A stretch of 64,000 bases of DNA from NCBI GenBank assembly GCA_037962975.1, contig CM075675.1:25236501-25300500 (forward strand), in the 5' to 3' direction. The notes beneath the pieces are model-generated. The model had not been told where the DNA came from and searched no databases. It saw nothing but the letters and a program-made list of their open reading frames with translations. A program made the translations under genes and the position numbers. Shown piece after piece: positions 11,801-22,819 of the stretch; within the stretch, counting starts at the first letter, position 1, and the number at the start of each line of letters is the position of its first letter. This DNA is from Clitoria ternatea. Taxonomy: Eukaryota; Streptophyta; Magnoliopsida; Fabales; Fabaceae.

Positions 11801-12687
11801 TACGGTTACATGGAACTCCCACTGCAATTGTATCCGATCGAGATCCTCGTTTCACATCACAGTTTTGGAAGAGTCTGCAACAAGCTCTAGGAACTTGTCT
11901 GAAGTTAAGTTCCGCATATCATCCACAGACAGACGGACAATCAGAAAGAACGATCAAGACTCTTGAAGATCTGTTACGTCTTTGTGTCCTAGAACATGGT
12001 GGAAAGTGGCAAGAATATCTTCCACTTATTGAGTTCACTTACAACAACAGCTATCATGCAAGCATCAGAATGGCCCCTTATGAAGCTTTGTATGGAAGAA
12101 AATACCGTACACCTTTATGTTGGTATGAAACTGGTGAAAAGACAATAATTAGACCAGAGATTGTTCAGAAGACAACAGAACAAGTTCAGAGGATTCAAAT
12201 GGCAATGAAGGCTTCGCAAGATAGACAAAAGAGTTATTATGACAAGCGACGGAAGCCATTAGAATTTGAAGAAGGTGACCATGTATTTCTCAAAGTTACC
12301 CCTACCACTGGAGTAGGAAGAGCTTTGAAGGCCAAGAAGTTAAGCCCCAGATACGTAGGACCCTATCAGATTCTGCAAAAGATAGGAACTCATGCGTACC
12401 GCATTGCTCTGCCACCCGAGCTGACAAACCTTCACAATGTATTTCATGTCTCTCAACTCCGCAAATATGTACCAAGCCCTGATCATGTTCTAAGTCCCGA
12501 TCAATTTGTTCTGAAAGAAAACCTTACCTTTGAAGCATCGCCAGTTAAGATTGCTGACCGACGTCTCAAACAGCTAAGAGGCAAAGAAATCCCTTTGGTC
12601 AAGGTAGTTTGGATTCAGACAGATGATGGGGATGCTACTTGGGAAATTGAGGAGAAAATGAGAGAATTGTACCCTCAATTGTTTTAA
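8857..12687 (+). CDS. pol: Nucleocapsid-Pol polyprotein of the chromovirus (open frame)
   Basis: 1276 codons open from 8857 to TAA 12685-12687; the first ATG is inside gag and is not a natural start. In order: CCHC zinc knuckle (C-x2-C-x4-H-x4-C, about residue 62), aspartic protease with LYDSGATHSF (about 175), reverse transcriptase with FIDDILVYS (about 502), RNase H (YCDASKQGLG, about 650; DALSRK near 760), integrase with an HHCC zinc region (about 870-915), then a DDE core (D near 11650, D near 11839, E near 11944). A GPY/F-type module and a chromodomain-like tail ending YPQLF follow. The motifs look intact. Chromodomains are thought to guide integration to heterochromatin. Translation in this copy is compromised by the gag lesions. 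Confidence 0.95.
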   Translation: MPHIENTSNLQRPGVSNHGPERRMPDRHQRRDFRGDRPYFRSFNSANRIPPKGQENQSSRNCTICGRIRHRDVDCWYRNKNNQQQVAQRQAVRPTGQGSRGSTVNVSTNNAPRMQNVPRNNNFRQNNNPGRPGNNSTGRPGGNARVFTMNGAEVSQENDLVQGTCFIGSTLLNVLYDSGATHSFISENYVKHLKFPTTSLPYQMIVTTAANKPICSTRICLECPLNIEGKAYQVDLICLPLIDLDIVLGMNWLAANHILIDYHNRSISHGSTTSEYDQVINSCLVSSEKVISKEVQLYMILTETESKATSQLEQIPVVQEFPEVFPEDIRELPPEREVEFSIDIIPGVGPISIAPYRMSPKELSELKEQLEELLEKGMIRPSVLPWGAPVLLVKKKDGSMRLCVDYRQLNKATIKNRYPLPRIDDLMDQLRGATIFSKIDLRSGYHQIRVKKDDVPKTAFRTRYGHYEYLVMPFGVTNAPAVFMGYMNRIFHEYLDKFVVVFIDDILVYSKSHEEHEEHLRIVLNTLRVRQLYAKFSKCEFWLTEVKFLGHVISKEGIAVDPTKVEAVLNWEQPKNVTEIRSFLGLAGYYRRFIENFSRIAVPLTKLTRKDQPFEWTDKCESSFTELRQRLTSAPVLILPDPAKPYEVYCDASKQGLGCVLIQERKVVAYASRQLRTHEVNYPTHDLELAAVVFALKIWRHYLYGTYFEVFSDHKSLKYLFDQKELNMRQRRWMEFIKDYDFELRYHPGKANVVADALSRKALRLSYMMTKELELIEQFRNLNLAVTPKRGSLMVGMLRISNDFLEQIKEAHANDQELQDLAEKTREGVSEFSKDEHGVIKYQQRLCIPVNADLKRSILDEAHKSKYSIHPGSTKMYQDLKKLFWWQGMKRDIAEYVTACLMCQKVKAEQQRPSGTLRPLDIPEWKWDEIAMDFVSGFPKTSAGYDAIWVIVDRLTKTAHFIPVNMKYSLEKLTKIYIKEIVRLHGTPTAIVSDRDPRFTSQFWKSLQQALGTCLKLSSAYHPQTDGQSERTIKTLEDLLRLCVLEHGGKWQEYLPLIEFTYNNSYHASIRMAPYEALYGRKYRTPLCWYETGEKTIIRPEIVQKTTEQVQRIQMAMKASQDRQKSYYDKRRKPLEFEEGDHVFLKVTPTTGVGRALKAKKLSPRYVGPYQILQKIGTHAYRIALPPELTNLHNVFHVSQLRKYVPSPDHVLSPDQFVLKENLTFEASPVKIADRRLKQLRGKEIPLVKVVWIQTDDGDATWEIEEKMRELYPQLF

Positions 12688-12711
12688 CTTTAAATTTCGG
12701 GACGAAATTTC

Positions 12712-12727
12712 TAAAAGGAGGGGAGAA
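12712..12727 (+). other. Polypurine tract of the chromovirus
   Basis: AAAAGGAGGGGAGAA immediately precedes the 3' LTR and follows GGGACGAAATTTCT, a motif conserved upstream of the PPT in this group. The same GGGACGAAAT motif is seen in reverse at about 63665, next to the second gypsy LTR. Confidence 0.9.
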
Positions 12728-15700
12728 TGTAACATCCCTATTTTTAGAAACAATTTTATCCTTGTAAATTTTAATTATGGAGGGTTTGTAAGCAAGAATA
12801 AGTCAATATATACCTTGTTGATGGTCTGTAGTACCTCAAAAATGTCATTTTTGCACGTAATAATAGAGTTTATATGGAATATTAGAGAAATTATGCAAAA
12901 ACCGAGTGAAAAGGGCTCTGTTCCGAGTGACAGAGAAGAATTCCGAGTGAAGGATTAGAAATTCCGAGTGAAAGAGAGAATTCCGAGTCAGTATCATGTT
13001 TTTCGAGTAAAACATGACTGAGAAGGCTACCACCGAGTGGAGTCCTGACCTAAGAAGCAATTCTGAGTGAAGAGTGATCAAAAGAATCACTTCTGAGTGA
13101 AAATCCGAGTGAAAACACCCTAGAAAGGCTCGGTTCCAAGTTGAATGCTTCCTATTCTGAAGGAGACTACACTGGTTGAAGCATTCCGAGTGAAAGAATG
13201 CATAAATACTTCTATTTATGTTGATTTGATGCTTCCTTTCTGACTGAAGTATGTTGTGGAAACAATTAGGAAGGTTTCCGAATGGTTTTGCTTAGGAAAC
13301 CGAGTGGAAATGATGGAGGGAGTCAATTCCGAGTGAGATACACTCCACTGGACCAAAACCGAGTGAGAGAAGTACGAGTGGGTATTGGTCCGAGAGGTAA
13401 TGGTCTAAACCGAGTGAATTGAGTGAGGAAGACTCGGGTTTCCGAGTGAAGATTCACTAAGAAAGAGAGGACTCGGTCTGAAGAGGTATTACCGAGTGAG
13501 AAACCGAGTGCCTGAGTCGGTTTCGAGGAAATTTCAAGTGAAGAATTGCAATTGAGACCCGGAAGTAGGAATTCCAGTCGGAATATCCCTTAACCGAGTG
13601 TAATTCCACTCGGAATTCAGTGACAGAAGTGCGTATTGACTTTAATTTTGTCTTTTAATGATATTTAAATCCAATCGTGCGCATTATGGATGGTGGACGA
13701 CCAGAAATGGACACTGACTCAGCATATATATATATTTAATCCCTAGTGACCCTTCCATTAACACTCCACTAACAGCCCACTCAGAAAAGCTGTCCCCCAC
13801 TTGCTTTTTCCACCCACTCACTCTCTCCCTATTTAAACGAGTTCAAGGGCCTCAGAACTCACACCACACACACGACCCAACACTCTTCATCACTCTCTTT
13901 CCCCAGCAAGTTCTTTCCTACTCCTATCCCCTCTGTTTCACTCGTATTTAAAGCAGGACAGTGAAGGGAGCCTCTTTCTTCTCCTCCAGGAACTTCATTG
14001 AGGTAAGGGGGTATATTCTTGGGTGCCTTGTGGGAAAACCGAGTGGAGGACAGATTCAGTGTGTATGAATTAAATGCTTTATATTGATATCTGTATATGT
14101 ATGTATATATATATATATATATATCTCTATTACCGAGTGATGAATGGTGATATGACATGTATTTATTGGACTGAAAATGCTAAGAATCATGGGTACCGTG
14201 TGATTTCCAGTGAAAAACTATGAGTTTAATGATAACAGGTTCTGTTTTAGGCCAATCCGATCGGTTTTGATATCATTTCAATCGGATTCTTTAATTACCA
14301 ACTCATTTTCATTCGGATATAACATATTTCACTCGGAAAATACCATATTTCACTCGGAAAACATTCTTTTTCTCTCGGACAGCATCTCCCAAGTTTTATT
14401 TTACTCGGAAATCTATTTCTTAAATTATTTCACTCGGAATTTGACTTAATTTCACTCAGAAAAATAGTTATCTTTTACTCAGAACATTTTTCAGTAAATT
14501 CACTCGGAAAACACTCTATTGCTCTCGGTCAGTAGCTTCCCAGTCCTATTTCACTCGGCAAACACTTTAGTTTACTCAGCAAGCAGTTATTCAACTCGGA
14601 TTTGTTTTATTTCATTCAGACAGAACTCTTTTCAACTAATTTCACTCGGTAAACTCATGTTTCACTCGGAACTTATCTTATTTTTACTCAGGAACCATTT
14701 TCATGCTGATTCCACTCAGAATCAGATTATATTTCACTTGGAGACACATTTTCACTCGGATTCACAAACATTTTTACTCAGAAAATTCCTTTTAGACTAA
14801 TTCCACTCGGAATCCTATTTTATTTCACTCAGAATTATATTAATTTCACCCAGAAAAACTATTTCTTCATTATGTTTCACTCGGAAGGCATTTTAACTCA
14901 TTAAGGAAACTCTTTCAGATTGACTTCACTCGGATTTAGAATTGTTTTACTTAAGAGACCCTCTCAGTTTGATTTTATTTGAAATCGTGCTTATTACACT
15001 CGAAACCTTAATTATTTCACTCGGTATTACACCTATTTTACTCAGAAAGCTTGGATATCAATATTTCCACTCGGATATAATTTATTTTAATCGGAAAAAC
15101 TCATTTCCACTCGGAATCAGACCTATTTCAGTCAGAAAACAGCATTCCACTTCATTTCACTCGGATCCAAACTTATTTCAGTCGGAAAACAGCTTTTCCA
15201 GTGTCATTTCACTCGGATTTTTTAGCCAGATCACTTGGAGAACCCTTCTCTGTATGATTCCACTCGGAATCATACTCATTTCACTCGGATTTACCTCTGT
15301 TCCACTCAGAAAACTCTATTTTTAGTGTTTTTCACTTGAATTTTTAATTGGAAACAAATCTTCACTACTTTTTAAGTTATTGGTAAGTTATAATTATTAT
15401 TCTTATTCTATTATTATCATTATTTACTGTCAACTTAATATTGTTATCATTATTATTAGTTTTATTATTATTATACATTGTTAATATCCAAATTATACGT
15501 ATTTACATAAAGAATATATATTATTTTACTCTTTATAAAAGAATATATATAATAGATATATTTCTTTAAATAATAAACGAATATCTTACAAGGTTTAAAA
15601 GATTGAGGAAATTCAAAGAACTTGAGAATGATATGATGAGACTAGAAATACATAAGATACCCAAGGAATCAATTGATAAGATAAATGCATTTCGCATCAT

Positions 15701-16687
15701 GAAAATATTTTTGAAGAAGAAAAACCTCTAGAGCATACACTTGGTACAGTGAAGGACACTCACGTTCGATCTCCATGAAGAATCTTGGGAGTACAACTGG
15801 AACGACAACCCAATGGCATCAGAGTCGCGCCTGATAGCCGGGTGAGACGATGCAATTCTAGTGTACTTTGACTAAATGATGGAGTGTAACTATGATCGTA
15901 GGGATCCAAGTTCCAAAAATATTTAAATCAATGATGAGAACCAATGAGTTCATTTGTACCACATGGAACTTGGGCGGACCCTGATCGCTCTAGATGATTG
16001 GAATGGTGATATTCCACAAAATGAGAAGAAGATGAAATGATTTATTGGGCCCACATGCATCATGAGACTTAATCAAAGATAAATCATAATGGATCCGAAC
16101 TCATGCATTCATTACATCATATTTGATTGTTATAATTGTGAATATGTTATATGTATGATTTATTTCATGGTAATATGCTTGATTGTTATAATTGTGAACA
16201 TACTAAATATACGATTATGTGATGACAACATGCTTGATTGTTATAAATATGCTAAATGTATGATCTATGTGACATTGTATGTTAACTGGATTATGTCCGC
16301 ATCGGATGAACCAATCAGGGTCTTGGGTTATACTCACCCTTACTGTTGAACATTTTTCAGAGGAATTAGAAACTCAAGAACCCGAGTGTGAAGATCAGCA
16401 ATACGCTGAACCCATTGAGAATAATCATTAAGGATAGAACATTTATAATCAGACACCGGATGACTGTATAATATTTAAGGGTGCCTGCGTGCCCTATTCT
16501 GTTAAGAGTACAATTATTTACAGTTTGTGAATGACTATGTGATATATACAATATTACTTCCGCTGATCTGCCACGTATTTATTTTAAAAAAAAATAATAT
16601 TCATTTTTTTTTAAAAACTGTTAACACTCTCAGTTAAATGGGATGAACCTACAGAAGGATTTGTCTTATCTAACCGAGGGTGTTACA
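12728..16687 (+). repeat. 3' LTR of the chromovirus
   Basis: 3960 bases, collinear with the 5' LTR. Differences include 25 extra bases after the ATATG at about 12875, a shorter (TA)n, and scattered transitions, many in CpG positions of the CTCGGA motif. Repeat arrays A and B, the TATA-like site (13830-13837) and the TGTTACA end (16681-16687) are present. Confidence 0.95.
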
Positions 16688-16692
16688 GTCGT
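16688..16692. repeat. Target-site duplication GTCGT (right copy)
   Basis: Exact partner of 4127-4131. The CACTA-1 subterminal sequence resumes directly after it (CGCTAAGTGTTGTAGCGACGG). Confidence 0.95.
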
Positions 16693-16772
16693 CGCTAAGT
16701 GTTGTAGCGACGGCCTTGGCATGCATTAGCGACCAATTATTTTCGTCGCTAATTGGTGTTTTTTTAGTAGTT
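16693..16772. repeat. CACTA-1 distal subterminal repeats and 3' terminus
   Basis: Resumes the TAGCGACGG/TTAGCGACC/TCGTCGCTAA repeats interrupted at 4131 and ends with GTGTTTTTTTAGTAG. A canonical CACTA end would finish TAGTAGTG or TAGTG, so the last bases appear mutated and the exact border is uncertain by a few bases. Confidence 0.65.
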
Positions 16773-17790
16773 TCATGGAAAATCTGACGAAATTATCATT
16801 GGTCTTTAAACCGATCACAAAATTTAAAGGTTGAAAAAATTGGTCACTAAATGTGATATTCGAGACTGAAATATCCATATTTAAGTTAGAGATTGAAACA
16901 AAGACTAGAAGATTGATCACTAAAGTTAGTGATTGAAAAGTTAGAGACTAATTTTTTGGTTTGGTCTTTGTTTAATGACTTAAAAATTTATCACTATATT
17001 AGGGAATAAAAAATCGGTCGCTAAACATCTTCTAAAAATTTGTTTAAGCGAATGAAAAACAAAAATCCTTTTTAAACATAAAATTTAGAGACCGAAAAAT
17101 CGGTCTCTAAGTTTAAAAAGAAAATATCACCACTCCCTTATTAATGTGGGTAGAGGTTTACTTCAAAATGACTTAGGCCAAAAAATCAATCTCTAAATAC
17201 AATAATTTTATGATTTGTTTGGTTGAAAAAAGTACGAGAAAAGAAAAATATGAGAAGGAAAGTTATAAACCACAAGACAATAATTTCTTGTTGTAATATT
17301 GTAAGCTCTTTAACCTACAGATTGAAAAACTGGTCACTAAGAGGCCGTTTGGATTCAAAAAAAAAATTTGTTTTTATGTCCTATTTTTAGTTTTGATAAC
17401 AAAATTATCATCTTATTTCCTATTTCTAAAATTTTGTACATGAAACACTAAAAAATAACTTTTTTTGTTTCCTATGCTCGTCTCCTATTTCCACTTTTTC
17501 TTATTCAAAAGTTTGGAAAGAGGAAACAGGCCGAGAGTTTTATAATTAAAACAGGAAAATAGAAAAAAGAAAATAAGAAACGTTTTTGAATTCAAACGAC
17601 CCTTAACTTACTAAGTTCAAAGTCAAGATTTGTATTATTAGTCTCTTAAAGTAGAGACGGAAACTCTTAAAGTAGAGACAAAAAAGTTGATATCTACTTT
17701 GTTAGCTCAATCTAAAATTCCCTTCTAATAAGTTAGAGATCGATAAATCTGTCTCTAAATTAGACATTCTTTACACATTTGCTAGCGTTG
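16773..17790. repeat. Decayed non-coding repeat with ATCGGTCTCTAAA motifs
   Basis: Direct and inverted copies of (A)ATCGGTCTCTAAA / TTTAGAGACCGA recur (about 16798, 17010, 17090-17110, 17640-17760), the way subterminal repeats do in a non-autonomous CACTA-like element. I cannot find confident termini or coding sequence. An hAT-like MITE is nested in it. Confidence 0.45.
17342..17603. mobile_element. hAT-like MITE
   Basis: A 262-base AT-rich segment bounded by imperfect inverted repeats AGGCCGTTTGGATTCAAAA and TTTTGAATTCAAACGACCCT. The (G)GGCCGTTTGG type of end is common in hAT-related MITEs of plants. A clean 8-bp target duplication is not evident. Confidence 0.6.
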
Positions 17791-19760
17791 ACTAGTATGC
17801 CCTTAGTATGCTCCTCATCCTTTACCTGATACTAAATCACATTGATATCAGTTGTCGAGGATTCTATGAAGGAATGCTACTGTGTAAGTTATATCTATAT
17901 CGGTGTGACTATACAAATTTTGGTATGGTGCTTCACCATACTAGATGCGGGTACAAGTTTTATGATATCAGCACTGGTATCAAACTCAAATTAACAATAT
18001 ACTAGACTCGTGTCTCATAGTTAGTTACCAATTCAGGGGAAAACCCTGGGAAATATAGCTTAATTCAACTTATTACCACCCTTAGTTCAAAATGTGTCAC
18101 ATTAATGAATTATCCACATTGAGTTTTAATCTCATTAACCATGCCTTTTAACTTCTTAAATGTTAGGTGTGTACCTTCTCCTTTTTTTGTATTTAAACAT
18201 GTGCATTCAAAATAGAATCCATTCAAAAATTGGTGTAAAATATTAATTTTTTATACTATTTATTTTAATAATTAATATAATTTGTTTACACCGATTATTG
18301 AAGTAACTTGTATAAAAAATTAAAAAAACAGCTCTAGTTAAAATTTAAATTAATGGGTATTTTAGCTGGGTTAAGATACTGATTTAACCTAGTAAATTAA
18401 TTAATGTGGCAAATCTTAAATAGTGAGAAAGGAGATAAAACAGGCTTAGGATAGGGTTTATTTTCATCCCTTGAGTGAATGCCAATGTACTTCGTAGATT
18501 GCTAGAAAACCTCCCTAGGAATGCTCAACCAACACACCAAATCCATTGTTATCCACAAATTATTCTATATATGGTTCCCAACATATCTATGCTAATTAAT
18601 TTTATAGTGTAAATTTTACTATTCGTCACAAAGAAATTGATTAAAAGTACCATGGACAGAGTCATTCGTGAATGCTTGAAACATAACGAACGAGTATAAA
18701 GTACTCTTTAAAGAATTAACATTTTTATTATAAAATAAAAGAGTTTTATAATGTTCTTTTTACCAAGTTTTTAAGACAGCAAGACTGCAAAATCCATACT
18801 CTAATGATAGCAATGAAATTATCATAAAACCATTTGGAATATTACAATAATCTAAATAAGTTAGATTCTTACTAAAAAAATCTCATTAATCTCTTTCTCA
18901 TTTCTTACCTATTCATACTCTCTCTTCTTTCTTAAAATTTGATTTAAGAACCAAATTTAAAGGTGAAAGTAAGTTGGATTTTTAATTGAAACCTAAGGTT
19001 ACTTGACATATACTATATTTTTAGGTCTAGTCTATTTTATTTAAAAGCATGATTTAGTCTAATAGACTATTTGAAAACTAATTTATATTTAAACTAATAA
19101 AATATCAACAATTATATATTAAATAGGTTAATGAGCCTATCTTAAATAACCAAATATGTCTAACAACCTATATTAAATATATTTTTAATTATCAATTTTA
19201 CATATTAAAGTTTATTTTAATCTTAATAATTACTTTATAAAAAATATCATGTGTATTTATAAATTATAATATATTATAAACTATTAATTTATTTTATAAA
19301 ATCATATAAAAGTTAAAATTGTCAACCCAAAAGGTCTCAAAAATTCAAACTCAATTCTTTAATTAAGTATACTTTTAATTTGAAAAGTCTTTTTCTAATC
19401 TTAATATTATATAAGTTTGGTCAAACTAAACCTTAAATAATTTAGGTCACGGACCCTCAACTTAAGAATCTAGTCTATTATCACTTCTATTAAATGTGAT
19501 GATAAACATTATTCACATAAATATCTTAGATTTCTTAATTTGATAAATTTTTTAAAGCTTTTTTATAAGTATATATAATAGTTTTTCAAAATTAAACTCA
19601 TTTAATTATGCGTTTTGTAGGAATCCCTTCAAGTGACGTGACCATATATAAGTATATAGCATCCTAATATGGAATACCATATATCATTATTAACATATAA
19701 CATGTCTGGATACTAAATGTAGCATTATTCATAAACATGTTACATGAATAATCACACCAT
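17791..19760. other. AT-rich intergenic DNA, no gene seen
   Basis: Runs of A/T and short chance frames only. I find no domain, RNA gene or clear repeat structure beyond an imperfect palindrome near 18230-18330 (GTGTAAAATATTAATTTTT and its partner). Confidence 0.5.
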
Positions 19761-19769
19761 CTGAAATCA

Positions 19770-20151
19770 ACCTCACCACAATGTATAGCAGATTTCGCAG
19801 CAGCTTGTGTTCATCTTCATGCTTTTCAATATCATCTTCTGGCTAAGCCTCCACCTTTCAAACGTCAAGTTCTACATTGTACTACAGAAGAATCACAGCA
19901 ATAGCATGGTACAAAGACAATGACTTTGTTAACATTACCTTAATAACCTTTGACCAAGGCCACATGAACACAACATTCTTTGAGGCAAAGTGTGATTGAT
20001 CTCAAAGCTAAACAAGTTGGTGGTATAAAGAAGAGACAAGTGTTGGAATTTACAATGACTTGGCTGCAGATTTTGATCTCACAATCAAAGCTAAGTTTGG
20101 ATTTATGAGAAAGAGTAAGAATTTCAATCCACCAATTATGCAGTGTCGCCG
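19770..20151 (+). pseudogene. NHL/LEA_2-type (NDR1/HIN1-like) host gene fragment, 5' part
   Basis: Scattered frames read FWLSLHLSNVKFYIV (end of a membrane segment), then WYKDNDFVNITLITFDQGHMN, then GIYNDLAADFDLTIKAKFGF and FNPPIMQC. The FxQGHxNTT, KxKFGF and P-x2-C features and their order fit the LEA_2 fold of NDR1/HIN1-like plant membrane proteins. At least two frameshifts or stops separate the pieces (near 19890 and 20000). The gene is cut at 20151 by CACTA-2 and resumes at 29956. Family membership is inferred from motif order without an alignment. Confidence 0.55.
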
Positions 20152-20529
20152 CACTAGTGTAAAAATTGGATATAACAACGGGATATAATCACGAGTTGAA
20201 GTGGATCAGTGATAAAAACATGCACGGTGGCATTTTTGAAATTATAAGGTGAACAAAATAATCAGGGAAAACTATATATCCACGTTCGTAGATTATAAAA
20301 GAAGCTCATAGAGTTGAATTCCTCTATCGGTCTTTTTTTTTCCCTCTCCCTTGCCTTCGTTACTTCTTGTCTTGTAATAGGAGTGAAGCTGTATAGCAAA
20401 AGTGTGTTAAGGTCTAACCATTGTCAAGACTGGACATTGAGGGACCAGAAAGAGAACTCCATAATGAGTTCAATTTGGAAGTTTGTATTCTTTTCTTTCT
20501 AGTTATCCAGTATAGTATGAAGCTAGAAC

Positions 20530-20915
20530 CAGGGATCTATAGCCATCAATATATAATCACGGTTGAGGAGTTAACCGTGGATATATAGTACCTGAAATAT
20601 ATATCCACGGTTGACTACACAACCGTGACTATATATTGATGAGTATGATCACAAATCTGATGTTATCTGTGAATATATATTGATGTCTATAATCACGGTT
20701 GCATTTCCAACCGTGGATATATAGTTCAAGTTTTAGGGTTTAATCACTGGGTATTGTATGTCCACGGTTGTTTCTATAACTGTGATTATAGATTTAATAT
20801 TTATCCACGGTTTTGGGCTTAACCGTGGTGATAGAGTTAACATTTATCCATGGTTGTTTGTTCAACCGTGAATATATGTGTAATATTCACGGTTTCAAGG
20901 GGAACCGTGATTATA
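20530..20915. repeat. CACTA-2 left subterminal repeats
   Basis: About ten alternating inverted units of CCACGGTTG / AACCGTGG-ATATATA with 10-30 base loops. They could form a series of hairpins and are the likely sites bound by the second-gene protein. The same motif family occurs at 29535-29940. Confidence 0.88.
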
Positions 20916-22819
20916 CATCTTTTCTGAAACTTCAAAAGCCGCGCCAGATACTCTTTTTCACTTTCTGCTTCTTCTTTTGCACTCATCTTTGGCGATTTTC
21001 TCCAGCTTGCGCTCTCTACTTGTCGTCGTCTATGTCGTTCACTCTGTCCTTCCTTCATTCTTTAGTTTCGATTCATCTTCTTTGCAGCATTGTCTGGTAT
21101 GTACCTGTGCTCTGTTTAGTTTAACTCCATTAGTCGAAGCTTGTATCTATGTCTCTGTGTCTGTTTGGTTTAGTTTGCTGGTTCAGTATATCCCTGTGTG
21201 TTTGTTTTCACTTGGCTTGTCGAAGCTTGTCTCTCTGTCTGTGTATGTGTTTTCACTTGGCTTATCGAAGGTTGTCTGTGTGTGTGCGTGTGTGTTTTCA
21301 ACTGTCTCTGTGTATTTGTTCAGCAACCAGTTCAGTATTTTATTTAGTATGGTTAGGTACTAGTTGTTTATTTAGTATGGTTATGTACTAAACTACAGGG
21401 TTTTAGTGGAAATCATATGGTAAACCCTTTTTGCATTAAGAATATGTTGTCATTGTTTGCTAATGTTGATCGTATATGTTACTCAGTCCGAGACTAATAA
21501 TGTGAGAAGAGTACACATCAACGTCCAACTCAACATTTCTTGACTTTTCCAATTCTACTTTTTAGCTAAGTTTTGGCTTTTTCTAGATTCCTTAATGTAT
21601 AGTGAGTGGATTTGGATGGAAAGTGGATGATCGGAAAGGATTTTAGTTAAGTTTGTTTATTAGAAGTGATGTTTTGAGAGCTATTTTAAGTTGACAATGA
21701 GTGAAACAATGTTACTAGTTTTACTGCTTGCTTTTAACTATTTGTTCATTGCAAAAGGAGAAACAACTGATGGGGATTGTGAGTTCAGTTTTCTAGTGTT
21801 TGATACTTTTCTTCATATGTGATGTGAATGTCATATTGATTATATTATAATGTTCTTATATTAAATTTTTTAGTAACTTCATGGTATATAGAACATTGAA
21901 AAATCATGGAGAAGTTAAGATATATCAAATTGGTTATGTCTCGCAAGTTTAAGAAAAAGGTTTTCTAGAATTAGTGATTTCTTCAGAGCATTTCAAAGTT
22001 GGACAACAAAATATGTATAAGATTTCAGTTATTGCATTATGTTCTTAATTATGCATTGCTGTAATTTCTGATGCAGTTACCACCCTTTTGTCTCTTATGG
22101 ATACCTGGAAGAACACCATACATACTTATACTCCAATCTAACACCATACTTATACTTCAAAATAACATAAATTAAAAAGATTATACTAATTTGGGAGAAA
22201 AGTTGACTAAATTATTGTCCATTTTAAAGTATTATTTTTAATCAAAATTTACATTGACTATACAATATGTAATGTTATTTCTGTTATTGTTTGTTACTCT
22301 TAAATAATGTTATTTATATTGTTGTATGTGTGTGGTTGTCAATCTTGTGAACTTGTAGGCTTATACTAGTTAATTAGTATGAAAGTTGCTATGCATGAGT
22401 GAACCGTAGTTCCCCGTTTGAGATTCGATACAAATGGTCATTAAATTAATTAATTTCATCGTTTGTGTTGAATCTTGAATTATCCGTTTGGACAGTTTGG
22501 GATGAATAATTATTTTTTATATGTCATTAGTATGTACAAATTAGGAGTTATTTTAAAATTTGATGAACTTTCGGTAACTTGCATTTTGTGTTGTTCTCTG
22601 GGTGCATATTTGGTTGTGGTTGAATTTGATTTAACCACTCTCATTTTGTGTACTTAGAGACTAATGTGAAATGCTGCTGAAATTTCATCAAATTTTAAAA
22701 TAACTCCTAACATGTATATATCAATGACGTATGAAAACAATTGTCATCCTGAATGGGTATAGGACCACCACCTTTGTAAGAAAAGTAAGATTGATCATAA
22801 CACCTTGTAAATAGTTGGT
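20916..22819. other. CACTA-2 leader region, no gene seen
   Basis: Pyrimidine-rich (20945-21330), then AT-rich sequence between the subterminal repeats and the TNP2 start. It is probably promoter, 5' UTR and possibly an intron. Hydrophobic open frames here (for example 20977-21363) come from the T/C-rich composition and show no homology that I recognise. Confidence 0.6.

Larger units (their letters stand above)
4132..16687 (+). mobile_element. Ty3/gypsy chromovirus (Tekay/Del-like), near-complete
   Basis: A 12,556-base LTR retrotransposon: 5' LTR 4132-8085, PBS 8090-8101, gag-pol 8267-12687, PPT about 12712-12727, 3' LTR 12728-16687. The LTRs start TGTAACATCC and end GTGTTACA. Pol order is protease, reverse transcriptase, RNase H, integrase, chromodomain-like tail, which places it among the chromoviruses. 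Long LTRs suggest Tekay/Del, though clade assignment would need a tree. The pol frame is open throughout, but gag has one nonsense codon and one frameshift. The LTRs differ by a few dozen substitutions plus two indels on inspection, suggesting fairly recent insertion. Confidence 0.95.
1..16772 (+). mobile_element. CACTA-1: 3' part of a CACTA (En/Spm) DNA transposon
   Basis: The window opens inside a CACTA transposon read on the plus strand. Two element genes follow each other: a TNP2-type transposase (1 to about 1430) and a Transposase_24-like gene (1499-3345). They are followed by subterminal repeats of the form TAGCGACGG...GGTCGCT (3665-4126, resuming 16693-16757). The right end near 16772 reads GGTGTTTTTTTAGTAG, a decayed match to the expected inverted CACTA terminus ending TAGTG. 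The 5' end lies outside the window, so the 3-bp target duplication cannot be tested. The element is interrupted by a gypsy retrotransposon (4132-16687). All genes carry stops, so it is non-autonomous now. Confidence 0.8.

Noticed and set aside
20813..21391. Hydrophobic open frames that could be a secreted or membrane protein
   Set aside because: T/C-rich leader of CACTA-2; the frames overlap in several phases and lack any recognisable domain.
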